Assembly: GCA_036186865.1 (NCBI GenBank)
Contig: AP025054.1
Location: 23,266,925-23,330,924, forward strand
Direction: 5' to 3'
DNA: 64,000 bases
From: Eustoma russellianum
Taxonomy: Eukaryota; Streptophyta; Magnoliopsida; Gentianales; Gentianaceae
The notes under the pieces are model-generated. The model ran no database searches and was not told the DNA's origin. It saw only the letters and a list, made by a program, of their open reading frames with translations. Below, one piece after another: positions 33,735-45,594 of this stretch (position 1 is the first letter of the stretch; the number at the start of each line of letters is the position of its first letter). The translations under genes and the position numbers were made by a program.

Positions 33735-35315
33735 CTACAGAGGAGGTATACTCTGTTCATTCTTGAAAAAATTTTCAGGATCAACTGATGACTTCACTTT
33801 CACCAATCGATCATAATTGACTTTGAAATACTTAAGCCCAAACACTTTTCCTTCCTCAGAACGGTTGGCTCCATTGTTTGTGGTACCAATATCAAGGTCC
33901 CTATAGTTCAGAAAAGCCTGTCTGGGATTTTTGGTCACGTAAGGGGTCATGAAACTGTAAAGTTCCCTTGCCTGCCCTATGTAATTCTTCTCCAATGATG
34001 GATCATCTGTATTCCAATTAACAGAATATTGAATCTTGTACAAAATCCCTGCCCTGTGAGGAAAGGGCGTGTCGTTTTCGGGGATTTGGCTCATCTTTCC
34101 ACCATAGGAATTGAAAACGAATCCTGTCTTCCCAAGTTGAGCCATTTTGTTGAAAATTGATGTGAGACCATCGATCGGAATTGGGGTATCAACATAATCT
34201 GATTTTCTCTTCAAGAAGTTGACGGAATCTGGCTTTCGGTTAAGCAAAGTCTTCAGGGGTGCGTTCTGATCGAAATTTGCCCACCATAGAACAGATTGAG
34301 CCCAACTCATTTCTAGACAATCTCTTTTCTGCAATCCCAGTTCAGGAAATCCCGATTTCATAATAGACATGAGCGTCTTGGAATCTCCAAGAAATTGTGC
34401 TATAAATGTTGCTCTAATAATTTTGGTGTTCTTCACCGTTCCGGTGATTGGCTGCAAAAGAACCCTTATGAAGAGATTGTTATCCATCTTCGGTACAACT
34501 TCTTGCCATCTATAAACAATGTCCGTTGCATTTTGCTCAGGGGTTTTGACAACTCGAAAAACAGTGACAATTGGTGGGACTTGGACAAGGTTGAGTTTAT
34601 AGGCTAAAACAACCCCAAAACTCGCACCACCACCTCCCCTGATGGCCCAAAAAAGGTCTTCTCCCATGGCTGCTCGATCCAAAACCCGGCCTTTCACATC
34701 AATAATCTGTGCGTCAAGAACGTTGTCTACCGATAGCCCGTATCTCCTCAACATGGCACCGTAACCACCGCCACTTATGTGGCCTCCGATACCCACAGTG
34801 GGGCCAACGCCGGCTGGGAAGCCATGTACTTTGCTCTTCTCTTGAATTCTGTAATAGAGTTCACCAAGAGTTGCGCCGGCTTGCACCCAGGCGGATTTGC
34901 AGGGAATATCGACACTGATTGCTCTGAGGTTGAACATGTCAAGGATCACAAATGGGCTGCTTGCAACATATGATAAGCCCTCGTAATCATGGCCGCCACT
35001 GCGGATCTTGAGCAGCAGACCAAGAGCTTTGGTACAAGAAATGGTGGATTGGATATGGCTGATCTGCAGAGGGGTGACGATGATTACAGGCTTTGGAGTT
35101 GAAGAAGTATTTAATCTTTGGTTTCTCACGTAAGCCACAAGAACAGAAGTGTAGGATGAACTGTTTCGGCCATAAAGAATTTTGGAGATTTGTTTCCTAG
35201 GAATCGAGCTTTTTGCAAGACAACTTGCAAAATTATCATACACTGTATCTGATGCAGCGAAGAGAAAGGGATTGAAAATGCAAGAATAGAGCAGGAGGAG
35301 AAGAAGGTGCGACAT
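33735..35315 (-). CDS. Berberine-bridge-enzyme-like FAD oxidoreductase
   Basis: An intronless, intact 526-codon gene for a secreted flavoprotein oxidase of the FAD_binding_4 plus BBE family. I chose the ATG at 35313-35315 because the upstream extension begins with TTG and because the TATA box at 35380-35387 puts transcription start downstream of it. Residues 1-21 look like a signal peptide. The FAD domain has RSGGHDYEG with His109, the usual 8-alpha-histidyl FAD attachment site. In GFPAGVGPTVG, Gly171 stands where bicovalent members have the second, cysteinyl link. Tyr111, Lys427, Gln429 and Tyr471 (NYRDLDIG) correspond, as I recall, to the active site of Arabidopsis monolignol oxidoreductases AtBBE-like 13/15. 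Cys32 and Cys94 fit the conserved disulfide. N-glycosylation sequons are at 51, 69, 262 and 484. The C-terminus (YFKVNYDRLVKVKSSVDPEN) is complete. The substrate is unknown: a lignol, sugar or alkaloid are all possible. Confidence 0.95.
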   Translation of the reverse strand: MSHLLLLLLYSCIFNPFLFAASDTVYDNFASCLAKSSIPRKQISKILYGRNSSSYTSVLVAYVRNQRLNTSSTPKPVIIVTPLQISHIQSTISCTKALGLLLKIRSGGHDYEGLSYVASSPFVILDMFNLRAISVDIPCKSAWVQAGATLGELYYRIQEKSKVHGFPAGVGPTVGIGGHISGGGYGAMLRRYGLSVDNVLDAQIIDVKGRVLDRAAMGEDLFWAIRGGGGASFGVVLAYKLNLVQVPPIVTVFRVVKTPEQNATDIVYRWQEVVPKMDNNLFIRVLLQPITGTVKNTKIIRATFIAQFLGDSKTLMSIMKSGFPELGLQKRDCLEMSWAQSVLWWANFDQNAPLKTLLNRKPDSVNFLKRKSDYVDTPIPIDGLTSIFNKMAQLGKTGFVFNSYGGKMSQIPENDTPFPHRAGILYKIQYSVNWNTDDPSLEKNYIGQARELYSFMTPYVTKNPRQAFLNYRDLDIGTTNNGANRSEEGKVFGLKYFKVNYDRLVKVKSSVDPENFFKNEQSIPPL

Positions 35316-35379
35316 GGCAGATTTTTGTGGGTTAATTAGGTAAAGTAAAGAACTGTGTGGGAACAAGATTGGAATGAGC

Positions 35380-35387
35380 TATAAATA
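35380..35387 (-). promoter_or_regulatory. TATA box of the BBE-like gene
   Basis: On the minus strand GCTCTATTTATAGCTC, 65 bp upstream of the ATG at 35315. It is the only good TATA word near the start, and its distance leaves a leader of about 35-40 nt. It also argues against the longer frame starting at 35366. Confidence 0.7.
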
Positions 35388-35388
35388 G

Positions 35389-35721
35389 AGCCGTTTGCAT
35401 AGTACATACATCTTTTACATATGATATAGCTAGCGAAATGTTTTTCCTTGGATGAAAAAAAGGTTAAGAGCCAAAGGTACACACTATAAACGATATTCTT
35501 CATTTGGGGTAAAAAGTTGAGACCCAAACATTAATGGTCTCTATGTTTATAATCGCATAGAACATCGTAAAAGATATAAATCAAATATATAATGGTCTAT
35601 TAACTAATAGAAATGGAATAATGGTGCTTATAAAGAACTTAGACACAAACCCGTTCCATCGTATATCAGAACTGGCAGTGTAATTCAAGTTTTCATAATG
35701 GAATCCTTATTTGTAATCAGA
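35389..35721. other. Upstream region of the BBE-like gene
   Basis: No coding sequence and no repeat that I recognise. It presumably holds the gene's promoter, limited on the far side by an LTR-like repeat at 35722. Confidence 0.5.
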
Positions 35722-36315
35722 TGTTGGAAATTTAGTTATGGAGACATGAAAGATGATAAACCAACAATGAAACTACTAACACAACATAGAAGTACAAGGA
35801 AATTGAAAGTAAATATCAAAGAAGTAACTCTCAAGTTTCCTTAAACTTTCTTTGTGAATGCATAAGATGGTAGAAAGTACTACAAAGATATGACGACATA
35901 CAAAAAGAATATGTGACAAAGAAGAGAGAAATAGTCAAGACGTAAAAATTTTACAATCCTTTAAAACAAAATTGTATCCATCATTGAGCAAGGTTGACTA
36001 CGCAGCAAATGCATCATAGGATGTGATGGCTTCCTCTTTTTGTTTGTTCTACGAAAAGAAGATTAAACTTTTTAATTAAAAATATTTAATACTAGAGGAA
36101 GAAGGAGAATAAAGGAAGAAATTCGAAGGTTTTTCAAAGAATATCAAATGTATATTGCAAGCATATCAAAAATACATCTCCAAAACCATTTGGTCCACGT
36201 ATTTATAGACTTCAATATACAAAAAAGAAAATTTGACACATCTCTACATAATTTAACATCTAAAGTTAGTTTATGACCGTTAAAGATTGAATGGAGATAT
36301 GAAGTTGCAAAAGTT

Positions 36316-37766
36316 GGGAAATTTCAATAAATATTATAGCTTCAATTACTTATTTCACAAATAGGATACGTTGTGAAGAAATTCTAAAAATAGGTAAGAC
36401 GCTATTGACAATGGCGCCTAAGATGCTTTAAGCCGTCATTGTTAACGGCGCCTAAGAGACACCACAATGACACCATTAGCAACGGTGTCTTAGAGAAAAA
36501 CTGTCTTGGGGAATCAAAACCGCTCACCAAAACCATTAGCCCTTAGGAACCATTTGCAAAGGTGCCTTATACACCATAGGCGCCATTTGCATGGCTTCTT
36601 AGGCCAAATATGGTTCCAGATAACCACTTTTGCAACCTTAAACCTAAAACCAAACCTTAAAACCTAAACCGAACCTTAAACATAAACCTTAACTCTAACC
36701 CTAATCCTAAACTATAACTTTAACACACTAAACCCAACCCTGACCCTAACCTTTAACCCTAACCCTTACCATAAATCCTAATTCTAACCCTAACCTTACC
36801 TTTGATTCTAACCCTTACCATAAACCCTAACCATTAACTCTAATTTTAAACCTTAGCCCTAACCCTAACCTTAACGTCAACCCTAACCTTACCATAAATC
36901 CTAACCCTTATCATGAACCCAAACGATAACCCTATTCTTAACCTTAACGTAACCCTTAACACTAACCTTTAACCCCAACCCTAACCCCAACTCTAACCTT
37001 AGCCCTAACCCTAGCCCCTAGGGTTACGGTTAGGTTTGGGGGTTAAGGATTAGGGTGAAGGGTTAGGGTTATGGTTTGGTTGGGGTTAGGTTACGGTTAG
37101 GATTGGAGTTAAGGTTAGGGTTAGGGTTTATGGTAAGGGTTAGAGTTTATGGTAATGGTTAGAGTTAGGGTTAGGGTTTGGGTTTGGGTTGAAGGTTAGG
37201 ATTAAGGGTTAGGATTTATGGTAAAGGTTAAGGTTAAAGTTAGTGTTACGGTTATGGTTTATGTTAAGGGTTGGGTTTACAATTACGGTTAGATTGGGAT
37301 TAGGGTTAAGGTTATGGTTAGGTTTACGGTTTAGGTGTTAGGGTTAGTGTTAGGCGTAGGGTTTAGGCTGTAGGTGTCCGGGCTTAAAGTTTATGGTTTA
37401 AGGTTTAAAGTTATGTTTAGGGTCAAGGTTTTAGATTTATGGTTTAAGGTTTAAGATTCAGTGTTGAGTTTAGGGTTTAGGGTTGCAAAAGTGGTTATCT
37501 GAAACCACATTTGGCCTGAGGCGCCATTGCTAATGGCCTAAGGTGTCTAAGGCGGACAGCGGTTTCGGTGAGTGGTTTTGATTTCCTAAAACAGTTTTGA
37601 TCTAAGGCACCAATGGTAATAGCGCCTTAGAGGTGTCTCTTAGGCCCACTAGCAATAGCGCCTTAGAGCGTCTTAGGTGCCATTTACAGGTTTTAGGAAT
37701 TTCTCCAAAACGTACCTTATTTGTGAATTAAGTTATTAAAACTATAATATTTTTTGAAATTTTCCT
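36316..37766. mobile_element. Foldback (MULE-like) transposon with telomere-like arms, 1451 bp
   Basis: The element is a near-complete inverted repeat. Outer arms: GGGAAATTTCAATAAATATT at left against GGAAAATTTCAAAAAATATT on the minus strand at right, then GCGCC-rich units and GATAACCACTTTTGCAACC against its complement (36615-36640 and 37482-37505). The core is degenerate CCCTAA-type on the left (36640-37018) and TTAGGG-type on the right (37020-37480), meeting near 37019. The flanks GCAAAAGTT (36307-36315) and CCAAAGGTT (37767-37775) agree in 7 of 9 bases. The paralogous locus has GCATAGGTT once (41896-41904) with no insert, so a 9-bp target duplication, typical of Mutator-like elements, is supported. 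There is no transposase, so it is non-autonomous. Confidence 0.85.
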
Positions 37767-37800
37767 CCAAAGGTTGCATCATTTCATCAAAAGTCAGCAG

Positions 37801-38060
37801 AAATGTTCGGCTTGCTACACTAACCGAACATTCGGCCAATTTGATGGAACACAGGATTCCCGTTTTTTGAAAGTTGCAACTTATAACTTAGTCTACACCG
37901 ACCGAACGTTCGGCCAATTTGATGAAACACATGATTTCCAATTTTTGAAAGTTGCAACCTATAACTCATCATTGAACTCAGGACCGAGCGTTCGGACAGA
38001 AACTTCAGGATCAGACCAAACTTAGAGCTCATCACCGAACATTCTATCTCACTCATCGGA
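37801..38060. repeat. Palindromic CCGAACGTTCGG units in the LTR-like repeat
   Basis: CCGAACGTTCGG at 37902-37913 is perfect; ACCGAACATTCGG (37822-37834) and CCGAGCGTTCGG (37984-37995) are near-copies, spaced about 80 bp with shared flanks (CCAATTTGATG, AAAGTTGCAAC). Copy 2 keeps decayed versions at about 41950-42180. Confidence 0.85.
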
Positions 38061-38242
38061 CATTTAGTAGCCTCAGATTTTAGAAAATTCAGAATATCAT
38101 CTCACCCATCTAACCCATGTTTCAACTTCATCCTCCGATCAACCTTCTTATGCATTTTTATTATATATTTGGAATACTTTCTAAAACACTTTTATATGCT
38201 TCAATAATCCCCATATGATGCAAAATTTTTATTAAAACATCA

Positions 38243-41200
38243 GTGAACAATTAACACTAACCTCTCTGATATTAAATAAAGATAATGACACATAATGGAC
38301 GACGACTAGCGTTTAAATCGACAGTTGGTATAAATAGAATTGTATAAACGGAAATAAGATCACATAGACATCTTGAATCTTACCTCACTATTTTTTATAT
38401 AGACAACCAAAAGACATATCATTGTCCACTTCGCACAAGTTTGTGGTTTGGTATGAATTCATCCATGCACACAGTCCTAGGTTTTCACAAGCGATCTATT
38501 GAGTTATCCAAATTCTTGTAGAAAGTGGCACCACCTTCATATTTATATGGGTGAAATTTATCAAGACTGCTCACACCATCATAAATATGACCATTTAGAG
38601 ATTAAAATCACATCCTCAGAGACTTGCACACAGAGCCATCTTATATTAACACCATAGGAAGGGACAAGTTTGACAGTGCCGATTATAAATGTCCTATGAC
38701 TTCTCTAACATATTGGACCTCGTTTATAGGATCTCTACTAGTTGTAACTTGGGTTGCCGTCATAGAAATCTCATATCAAATAGAATAATCTAATCCCCCT
38801 TGCTGCCACAAGAACTAAATTGCACTTAATTCTTACTGGACAACTGTCAAAGACCTTACACTGTTTATGATTTAGCCTAAAGAAATTTACTGGGTCACTC
38901 TCATAGAACTCACATTGTCTACGATTTACCCCTAAGAAACTCGAGTAATCTATATTGTTATAACATTCATCAAGTGCTTGCACATTCTCAAATCGTTGCC
39001 TTATCCTGATTCCTATCAATGAATAACTTAACAAGATATCTCATTAGCGTACAAAGGCTAACCAACAAAGGCATGAAAACATTAAGTTTTGTTTTAAATA
39101 ACAAAACCATCAAACTTAAATGCAACAAAATGTTTCCATAAACCAACTACTTAAACAAATATAACCAACATTCGTCAAAACATCTTTATCAAGGAGTGCG
39201 TTTTATTAACAAGCAAAATGAAATTAATTTCATATAATCAAGAAAGCTATCATATACCTAAGCTCAAACAACAAAACATTTAAACATTTTTTTGAAAATT
39301 ATATGACATATTACAAGCTATTCACATGTTCAGCTTCACATGTCATACAAGCATGAAAGAATAAACCTTTATATTTCTCCATAATCTCATGTTTACATTA
39401 ACCATAAAACCTCATCATTTGAACCAAACTCGACATTCATTTGTACATATGAATAATATCAACCATACAACTTTAATTAGTCATTAAATAACAAACAATA
39501 AGTTATGTTGTCATTCAACTCAAAAGGCTTTGAACAATAAACATAGGCTTAACTCTCTATGCTATTTCAGAGTTAAATTCAACAACTTTCTTATGAACCA
39601 ACATTCATAAGAAAACAATTTTTTGATTTTTCAATTATACCATAGACTCAACAAAATCCTATTTCATCATTAATCTTACCCTTAGTTTAGTGTTCTATTT
39701 ACATGCTACACTAAATGCAAATCTTAAAACATAAAACTCCTTAGTATTTAAACAAAACAATTAGATGCCTTAGACAAAAAATTTCCATTTAAACATATGA
39801 ATGAACATAAAGCCACAAAAATAACTAGTCTTAGTTATTTCATTTTCAACGAGAAATTTTATCATCAAAACTATGAAACCAAACTATCAAATCTCTAACT
39901 TTTAGATTTTTCATTTAATCACAAAATGTTTTCAAAGTTATATACAACCAACATGGTTCATATTTGAACTAGGCAAATTTTCTTTTAGTATAACATCTCA
40001 ATTCAAATGACAAAGTCAACTTCAAAACACACAATTATAGTCTAAACATAAAGTCTTTAACAATGCACCAAGTCAAATCATGTCATATATTTAAACACAT
40101 TAAATACATGCATTGATATATTTTTCCACAAATCATAAACAAAACATGTAAAGGTAATAATATCCATCTTCTTTGCTCTTCTAAAAGTATTAACATTCTC
40201 ATGGTCTTATCTTCCATAGCACAAGATAAGAGAATCAATCACATTCAAAAAAATAGATGCGAACCTATCAAGATCCAAAAATCACATACATAGTACAAAA
40301 GCAAACAAAAATAGCCTTGTTTGATTGCGACTCAAAAACCAAATTCTTAATATAATAGAAACACAAAACACATTTCCAACTCTAGCTTCATCGATAAAAT
40401 TAACTTTACGAGCACTTTCAACTATCTAACCTTTTAGATTCCTTGTGCATTCTCAAAGGAAATTCGTTTACCATTTTTTATCTCTTGAATTTCAAGAAAT
40501 TAATGCCTACATGTTGCTATGTAGTTGGTAGACATACCCAGCACCATCTATTGCATTGCACTACCAACAAGGTTGCATCAAAGAAGATGATGACAGCAGT
40601 GATCTCCTAGTATTTCACTAACATGATATTATTGTTGACTTTCGTCTTATTTATTCCTATGGATTGTGTCGATGCTAATTCTGTTGCATAAGCATCTACT
40701 CCTTTTGGGCTTTTTGGTCTTTTTTTGCATCTACATCCAATGCTAATAGGTTTGTCACTTCCGAGATGAGTGTTTCACAACCAAAAACATAAAATCCATT
40801 CCTATACATGCAGTCTTCATGCCTCCAAACTTCAAGTATGCCAAGAAGTATTGAATCCACCATGTTAGCCATCATCGTTCCTTCATCACCACTCGCATCT
40901 TCCAACATATTATTCTCTTTTGCTTTTTTAAAGAACTAGTTTGTTGTAAACCTGTGTTCAACATCTCAAGGAAACTTCAATCTCCTCAGGTCAGAAGAAA
41001 TAGGATTAACACCATGTTGATTTCTTTGCAAAAGTGGCCTTTGTCCATGATGTTTTTATCGAAGATTCAACCCCCACAATTTGCTAAAATGAAGATGAAG
41101 AATGCCCAGTAAATAACAACAGATAGTCATTTTTTACTCTCCTTTTATTTTTGTTCTTCTTCTTCTTCTTAATCATCATATTCACTCATAATGATAAATT

Positions 41201-41279
41201 TCTTTTTCTTTCATTTATGCCTACATGAGTTTCTTTGTTTCAGGAAATATCATTCTCCGCAATAATTTTGCTTAAAGAT
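38243..41279. other. AT-rich stretch between the two LTR-like repeats
   Basis: I see no recognisable retroelement or host gene domains. Short minus-strand open frames at 38771-39034 and 40696-40908 have no family signature. If the two flanking repeats are LTRs of one element, this would be the interior of a non-autonomous element of about 3 kb, but no primer site or polypurine tract is visible at the edges. Confidence 0.5.
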
Positions 41280-42360
41280 TGCTGGAAATTTAGTTTTAGA
41301 GACATGGAAGATGATAAACCAACGAAGACACTACTAACACAAAATAGAATTACAAAGAAAATGAAAATAAATACCAAAGAAGTAACTTTCAAGTTTCCTT
41401 AAAACTTCATTTGTGAATGCAAAATATTGTAGAAAGAGCTATAAAGGCATGAGAATCATACATAAATAATCTATAACAAAGAAGAGAGACATAGTCGATA
41501 CATAACAAATGTTACTGTCTTTAAAAGGAAAATTGCCACCGCCATTGAGCAAGTAGACTACGTGACAAACACCTTCCAGGATATAACAGCTTCTTCTTTT
41601 TGTTTGCTCTACGAGAAGAAAACTGAACTTGCCTATTAGAAGTGTTTATTACTTGAGGAAGAAAATGAGATAACAGGAAGAAATTATGTAGGTTTTTACA
41701 AGAGACTCTATAAAGGTTTTTCAAGTATTAAATGTATATTGAAAGTATATCAAAAGTCTATCTTCAAAACCTTTTGATCCCTGCAATTATAGACTTCAAT
41801 TCACAAATAAGAAGTTAATTTGGCAACTCTCTACAAACTTTAACTTCCAAAGTTAGTTTATGACCGTTCAAGATTGAAAGGAGGCGTCCTAAGTTGCATA
41901 GGTTGTATTATTTCATCAAACGACAGTAGAAATTTTCTACTGTATTCACTGATCGAACGCCCGGTCAATTTGACCAAATGCATGATTTGAAATTTTTGAA
42001 TGTTGCAACTCGAAACTCATCACCAAACTCAGGACCCAACTTTCAGTAAATGGCTTCACCAAATGTTTGGTGGTGCATTGTGTGACTGGATAGAAAGCTC
42101 AAAATTGAACTGATATCAAAGACCGCACTCAAAGCTCATCATTGAACGTTTAGTCTTACTCATTGAATGTTCGGTCACCTCATAATTCAGAAAAGAATAT
42201 TGTTTCATCCATCCAATCCATGTTTTCACTTCATCTTCCGATCAATCTTCTTACAAAATTTTGAAGAAATTTGGATCACTTTGTAAAGAACTTTTATGTG
42301 CTTTTTCCAACCTCTGCTATCTTAGAATGAACTGAGTTATAGCATCGAAAACTGATGTCA
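41280..42360 (-). mobile_element. LTR-like repeat, copy 2 (without the foldback element)
   Basis: It aligns with 35722-38242 less the foldback insert, for example AGATGATAAACCAAC, GAAGTAACTTTCAAGTTTCC and TTTATGACCGTTCAAGATTG. It keeps the empty target GCATAGGTT at 41896-41904. The divergence between copies is substantial, so both are old. Confidence 0.55.
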
Positions 42361-43560
42361 AATGAGTTGGCATAGAATGATCTCATAACCACGGCCGTTT
42401 TAGCTGTATGTCTTTTCTTTTTGACCACATTTTATTAATCTAATTGTAAAATAAAAGTGAAGCAGTCGCTCGTTAGTAAAATTAGGATAAACATGTCCAG
42501 TTGAACAATAAATACTGCGAAACATGTTATGCCCGTAGAGGCATAGACTGACAAAATTGAATTTTCACTTGAATCATAGATGACCTAAACAGAGGTAAAG
42601 CCGTCAACGTCTTACATGGACGCGCTGCCTGCCAGAGATAATGTTCCTAGAAACCTGCGTAGGATAAACGACGCTAGAGGTCCCATAGCTATTGCTCCAG
42701 GGAGAATCTCCCAATGCTCAAGTTAGTTATGGACGCAATCATATTTGCAAATTAGAAAAATATAGAGAACCATGTCTCAAGTTTTGCTGGTTACGACTGT
42801 GTGTCTGTTTTTTCTCCCTCTGTCATGGGTCTCTATCTCCCTTTTATGTGTCCGAGCCAGCCTTTGCATGTTGATGGGCTATCGAGTGACGACAAGTGTG
42901 TCAGCCCACTGGTTAGTCGCGTTTGCATGGTTGCCATGTGACGCCATGTGTCATGGTATATGGCTAATATCGCATGCTAGCATGTGTCTGTTCCGACAGA
43001 CTGGCCGAGTCAAGCTGAGGTGCCTATGACCTTGTTACTGTGGTCGAGCATTGAGGTCAAGGAAGCAAAGTCAGAGCTAGCACATAGTGAGTGGTTGGAC
43101 TAAGCAAGTGGCCTAAGAGCCCGAAGTGCTATGGGGTAGTAAGGTTACAACACCATCTCCGTGGATAGCACCGCAGCTGCTACTGAGCTGATCTAAATCA
43201 GCACGCAGCCCAGACCAAGTCTTTGTTCCGCTAGTCTAATGTGACCGAGCTGAGGCGATTGGTGCTAGGATTAATGTTGTTGGGTCGAGCAAGCGGGTGG
43301 GCTTGCTAACCTTCTTTGACCCTGCCAAGAAGGCCATATTAATAATGTCTCGAGATTGAATCAGCGTAGTTAGGACAACCTGTGTCCCATCTGCCGCGCT
43401 AACTAAAGATGTTTACTCGGAGCTGAGTAGCTGAAGTGAGCCTTCAGGTGGCGACCTGCACCTTTGATGGAGTACAACAACTTGACCCTTAGCTGGCTGA
43501 TGTAAGAACACTTGTTGTTAATATAAGTAGCGTTTTATCCTCATCATAGACAATTATCAT
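42361..43560. other. Intergenic stretch, nothing recognised
   Basis: Moderate GC content (notably 42600-43500), with short open frames only. Words such as GCATGTTGATGGGCTATCGAG give no family hint. It may include a decayed repeat upstream of the LINE fragment. Confidence 0.45.
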
Positions 43561-45392
43561 TAATGAGATATTTAAAGATGATAGTTTTTCTGTTAGATCA
43601 GATGTTCGATTCCTATTTCTTTAGATCTTGCTGGGATACAATTCATTCAGATGTGGTTAACACGATGCAGGAATTCTTTCTGGGGATACCACAACCTACG
43701 GCAATGGCTAGTGCATTGATCATCCTCATACCCAAAGGTTCTTCTTCACGAAATTTTGGGGAATATCGGCCCATAAGTTTGTCTAATTTCATGAGTAAAG
43801 TTTGTACGCGTATACTCGTGACGCAACTTAATCAGATTCTTCCCAAGTTTATTTCTCCGGAGCAAACTGATTTTATGAAACGCTATGGCATTTCATCACA
43901 TGTTGGCAAAGGAGATGATACATATGATTGATCATGGGGGTTTGGGAGGGCAAATATGTTTCAAATTGGATATGATGAAAGCTTTCGATCGCGTCAACTG
44001 GGAATATTTGGAGCACTTATTTGAATGTTTTGGATTCTCCGTGTTTTATATCCGATTGGCGATCAATCATCTGTGCTGCATGCGATTTTCGATTTTGATA
44101 AATGGGGTTCCGTGTGGTATCTTTAGCCCAACACGTGGGGTCAAGCAGGGTGACCCATTATCACCATTGTTATTTATCCTTGCTTCGGAGGGTTTTAGTC
44201 GTGGCTTGAAGGCTTATGTTGCAGCTGGCCGCTTACATCCTTTTCGTTTGGGACGGATACCTTTTCATAGTACACATCTTGCCTATGCTGATGATCTGCT
44301 GGTCTTTCTAAGGGGGGACATTTGCAATCTTACAGCATTTAAGGAGTTCCTCTCTAAATGTGAGCGTGCCTCTGGTCAAAAGGTAAACTTTCATAAGAGT
44401 CGCTTTGTAGCTTCTTCTCAACTTCCACTCTCGTGGCTCCGTTGAATTGAGACACTACTTGCAATGCCTTCCACCACATTGCCTATCCGATATTTGGGCT
44501 CCTATTTACATAAGGGAATCATCGTGCTCGTTATTATACTACCATTTTACAACATATTGACACCCGTCTAAATGGATGGCACAACAAACTATTTTCACAG
44601 GTAGGATGGTTGGTGCTTCTTCGGTATGTCATCACTTCTTTACCTTTAAATATTATGGCCACTGGCGGTCTACCTAATTCAGTCATTCGCATCATAGAAG
44701 CCAAAATATCTCTCTTTTTCTGGGGGAAATAGTGAAAAGCGACACTGGGTCTCTTGGTCGCACATCGTGGCACCACGTGAGGAAGGGGGTTAGGTTTGCG
44801 TGACTTACGCACACTACAAGCAGCAATTGGTTGTCCGATATAGTGGCAGTATCGTCAGACTAGCACATTATGGAGTCGCTATATGCAAGCAACCTCGGTA
44901 TGTTTTGGTCTTTATATTTATATATGCTCGGTGCTCATGTTGCCTGTATGGGGATGCAGACAACCTCGGTATGTTTTGGTCTTTACATTTATATATGCTC
45001 TATGCTCATGTTTTTTCTTTTTGGCATCTTTCCTTCATTTTCCATGCTTATGTTTATGTGTCTGATCTTTTGATGTGCACACTGAGGCGATTTCCGAAGT
45101 TCCATCACTACAATGAATGCCTCACAGACTCCCAGCTGGAAGAGACGATCCGGTTACACACTTTTTTGCATTGTTAAATCATATAGAGTTTGTTTACTTT
45201 CTTTCTTGTAGATAGGCATTCTTTTATGAGTCATTTTGCATTTGCATGATATTTATATTCATTATATTTTGCGTTTCTTCTAAATATTTGTAAGAGAGTC
45301 TCTCACCTAGAGATGTAACCACGGTATTCCTCCGTCATAAGTAAGGGCCCTTATATTAATAAAATACCAGACGGTACCGCCCGTCCTTAACA
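43561..45392 (+). pseudogene. 5'-truncated LINE (L1-type), reverse transcriptase part
   Basis: RT is read in two overlapping frames: RSCWDTIHSDVVNTMQEFFL … LIPKGSSSRNFGEYRPISL (43563-43931) and FKLDMMKAFDRVNWEYL … GVKQGDPLSPLLFILASEGF … LAYADDLLVFL (43885-44445). A frameshift separates them near 43900, and many stops follow 44446. The tail ends CCATAAGT-like and AATAAAAT words plus AAAAAAAA at about 45385-45392, the same tail as the LINE at 45538-52025. It is the same family as that element but clearly older. Confidence 0.88.
44880..45010 (+). repeat. Tandem duplication of about 70 bp in the LINE 3' region
   Basis: CAACCTCGGTATGTTTTGGT followed by CTTTA(T/C)ATTTATATATGCTC occurs twice, about 72 bp apart (44888 and 44960). 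Confidence 0.9.
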
Positions 45393-45501
45393 AAAAAAAC
45401 AATATATACATACACACATCCACACATATATATATATGTATATATATATGTATATATACATATGTATATACATATATATATATATACATATATATATATA
45501 C

Positions 45502-45532
<31 letters not shown>
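45393..45532. repeat. TA/TACATA microsatellite at the LINE insertion site
   Basis: Alternating TATATA and TACATA from the tail of the plus-strand LINE to the tail of the minus-strand LINE. The same kind of sequence borders the other end of the minus-strand LINE (52026-52095). Confidence 0.9.
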
Positions 45533-45533
<1 letters not shown>

Positions 45534-45594
45534 TTTTGTTAAAAAGATGGATTTTATTAAGTAAAGCCCTCACTTATGGTGGAGGAAAACCATA

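Larger units (their letters stand above)
35722..38242 (-). mobile_element. LTR-like repeat, copy 1, interrupted by a foldback element
   Basis: Apart from the insert at 36316-37766, this sequence aligns along its length with 41280-42360. Left ends are TGTTGGAAATTTAG and TGCTGGAAATTTAG; the shared part continues past CCGATCAA(C/T)CTTCTTA. On the minus strand it would read TG…CCAACA with a TATA box near 36200-36207, as in a copia-type LTR. I find no matching target duplication or primer site, so an LTR is likely but not shown. Confidence 0.5.

Noticed and set aside
35316..35366. Extended N-terminus of the BBE-like protein
   Set aside because: The longer frame starts with TTG, not ATG, and lies upstream of the transcription start expected from the TATA box at 35380-35387.
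36640..37480. Interstitial telomere or chromosome fusion point
   Set aside because: The telomere-like repeats are degenerate and lie inside a defined inverted-repeat transposon with a 9-bp target duplication and an empty paralogous site.
40696..40908. 70-codon minus-strand ORF
   Set aside because: Short, with no recognisable motif, and no neighbouring frame that extends it.
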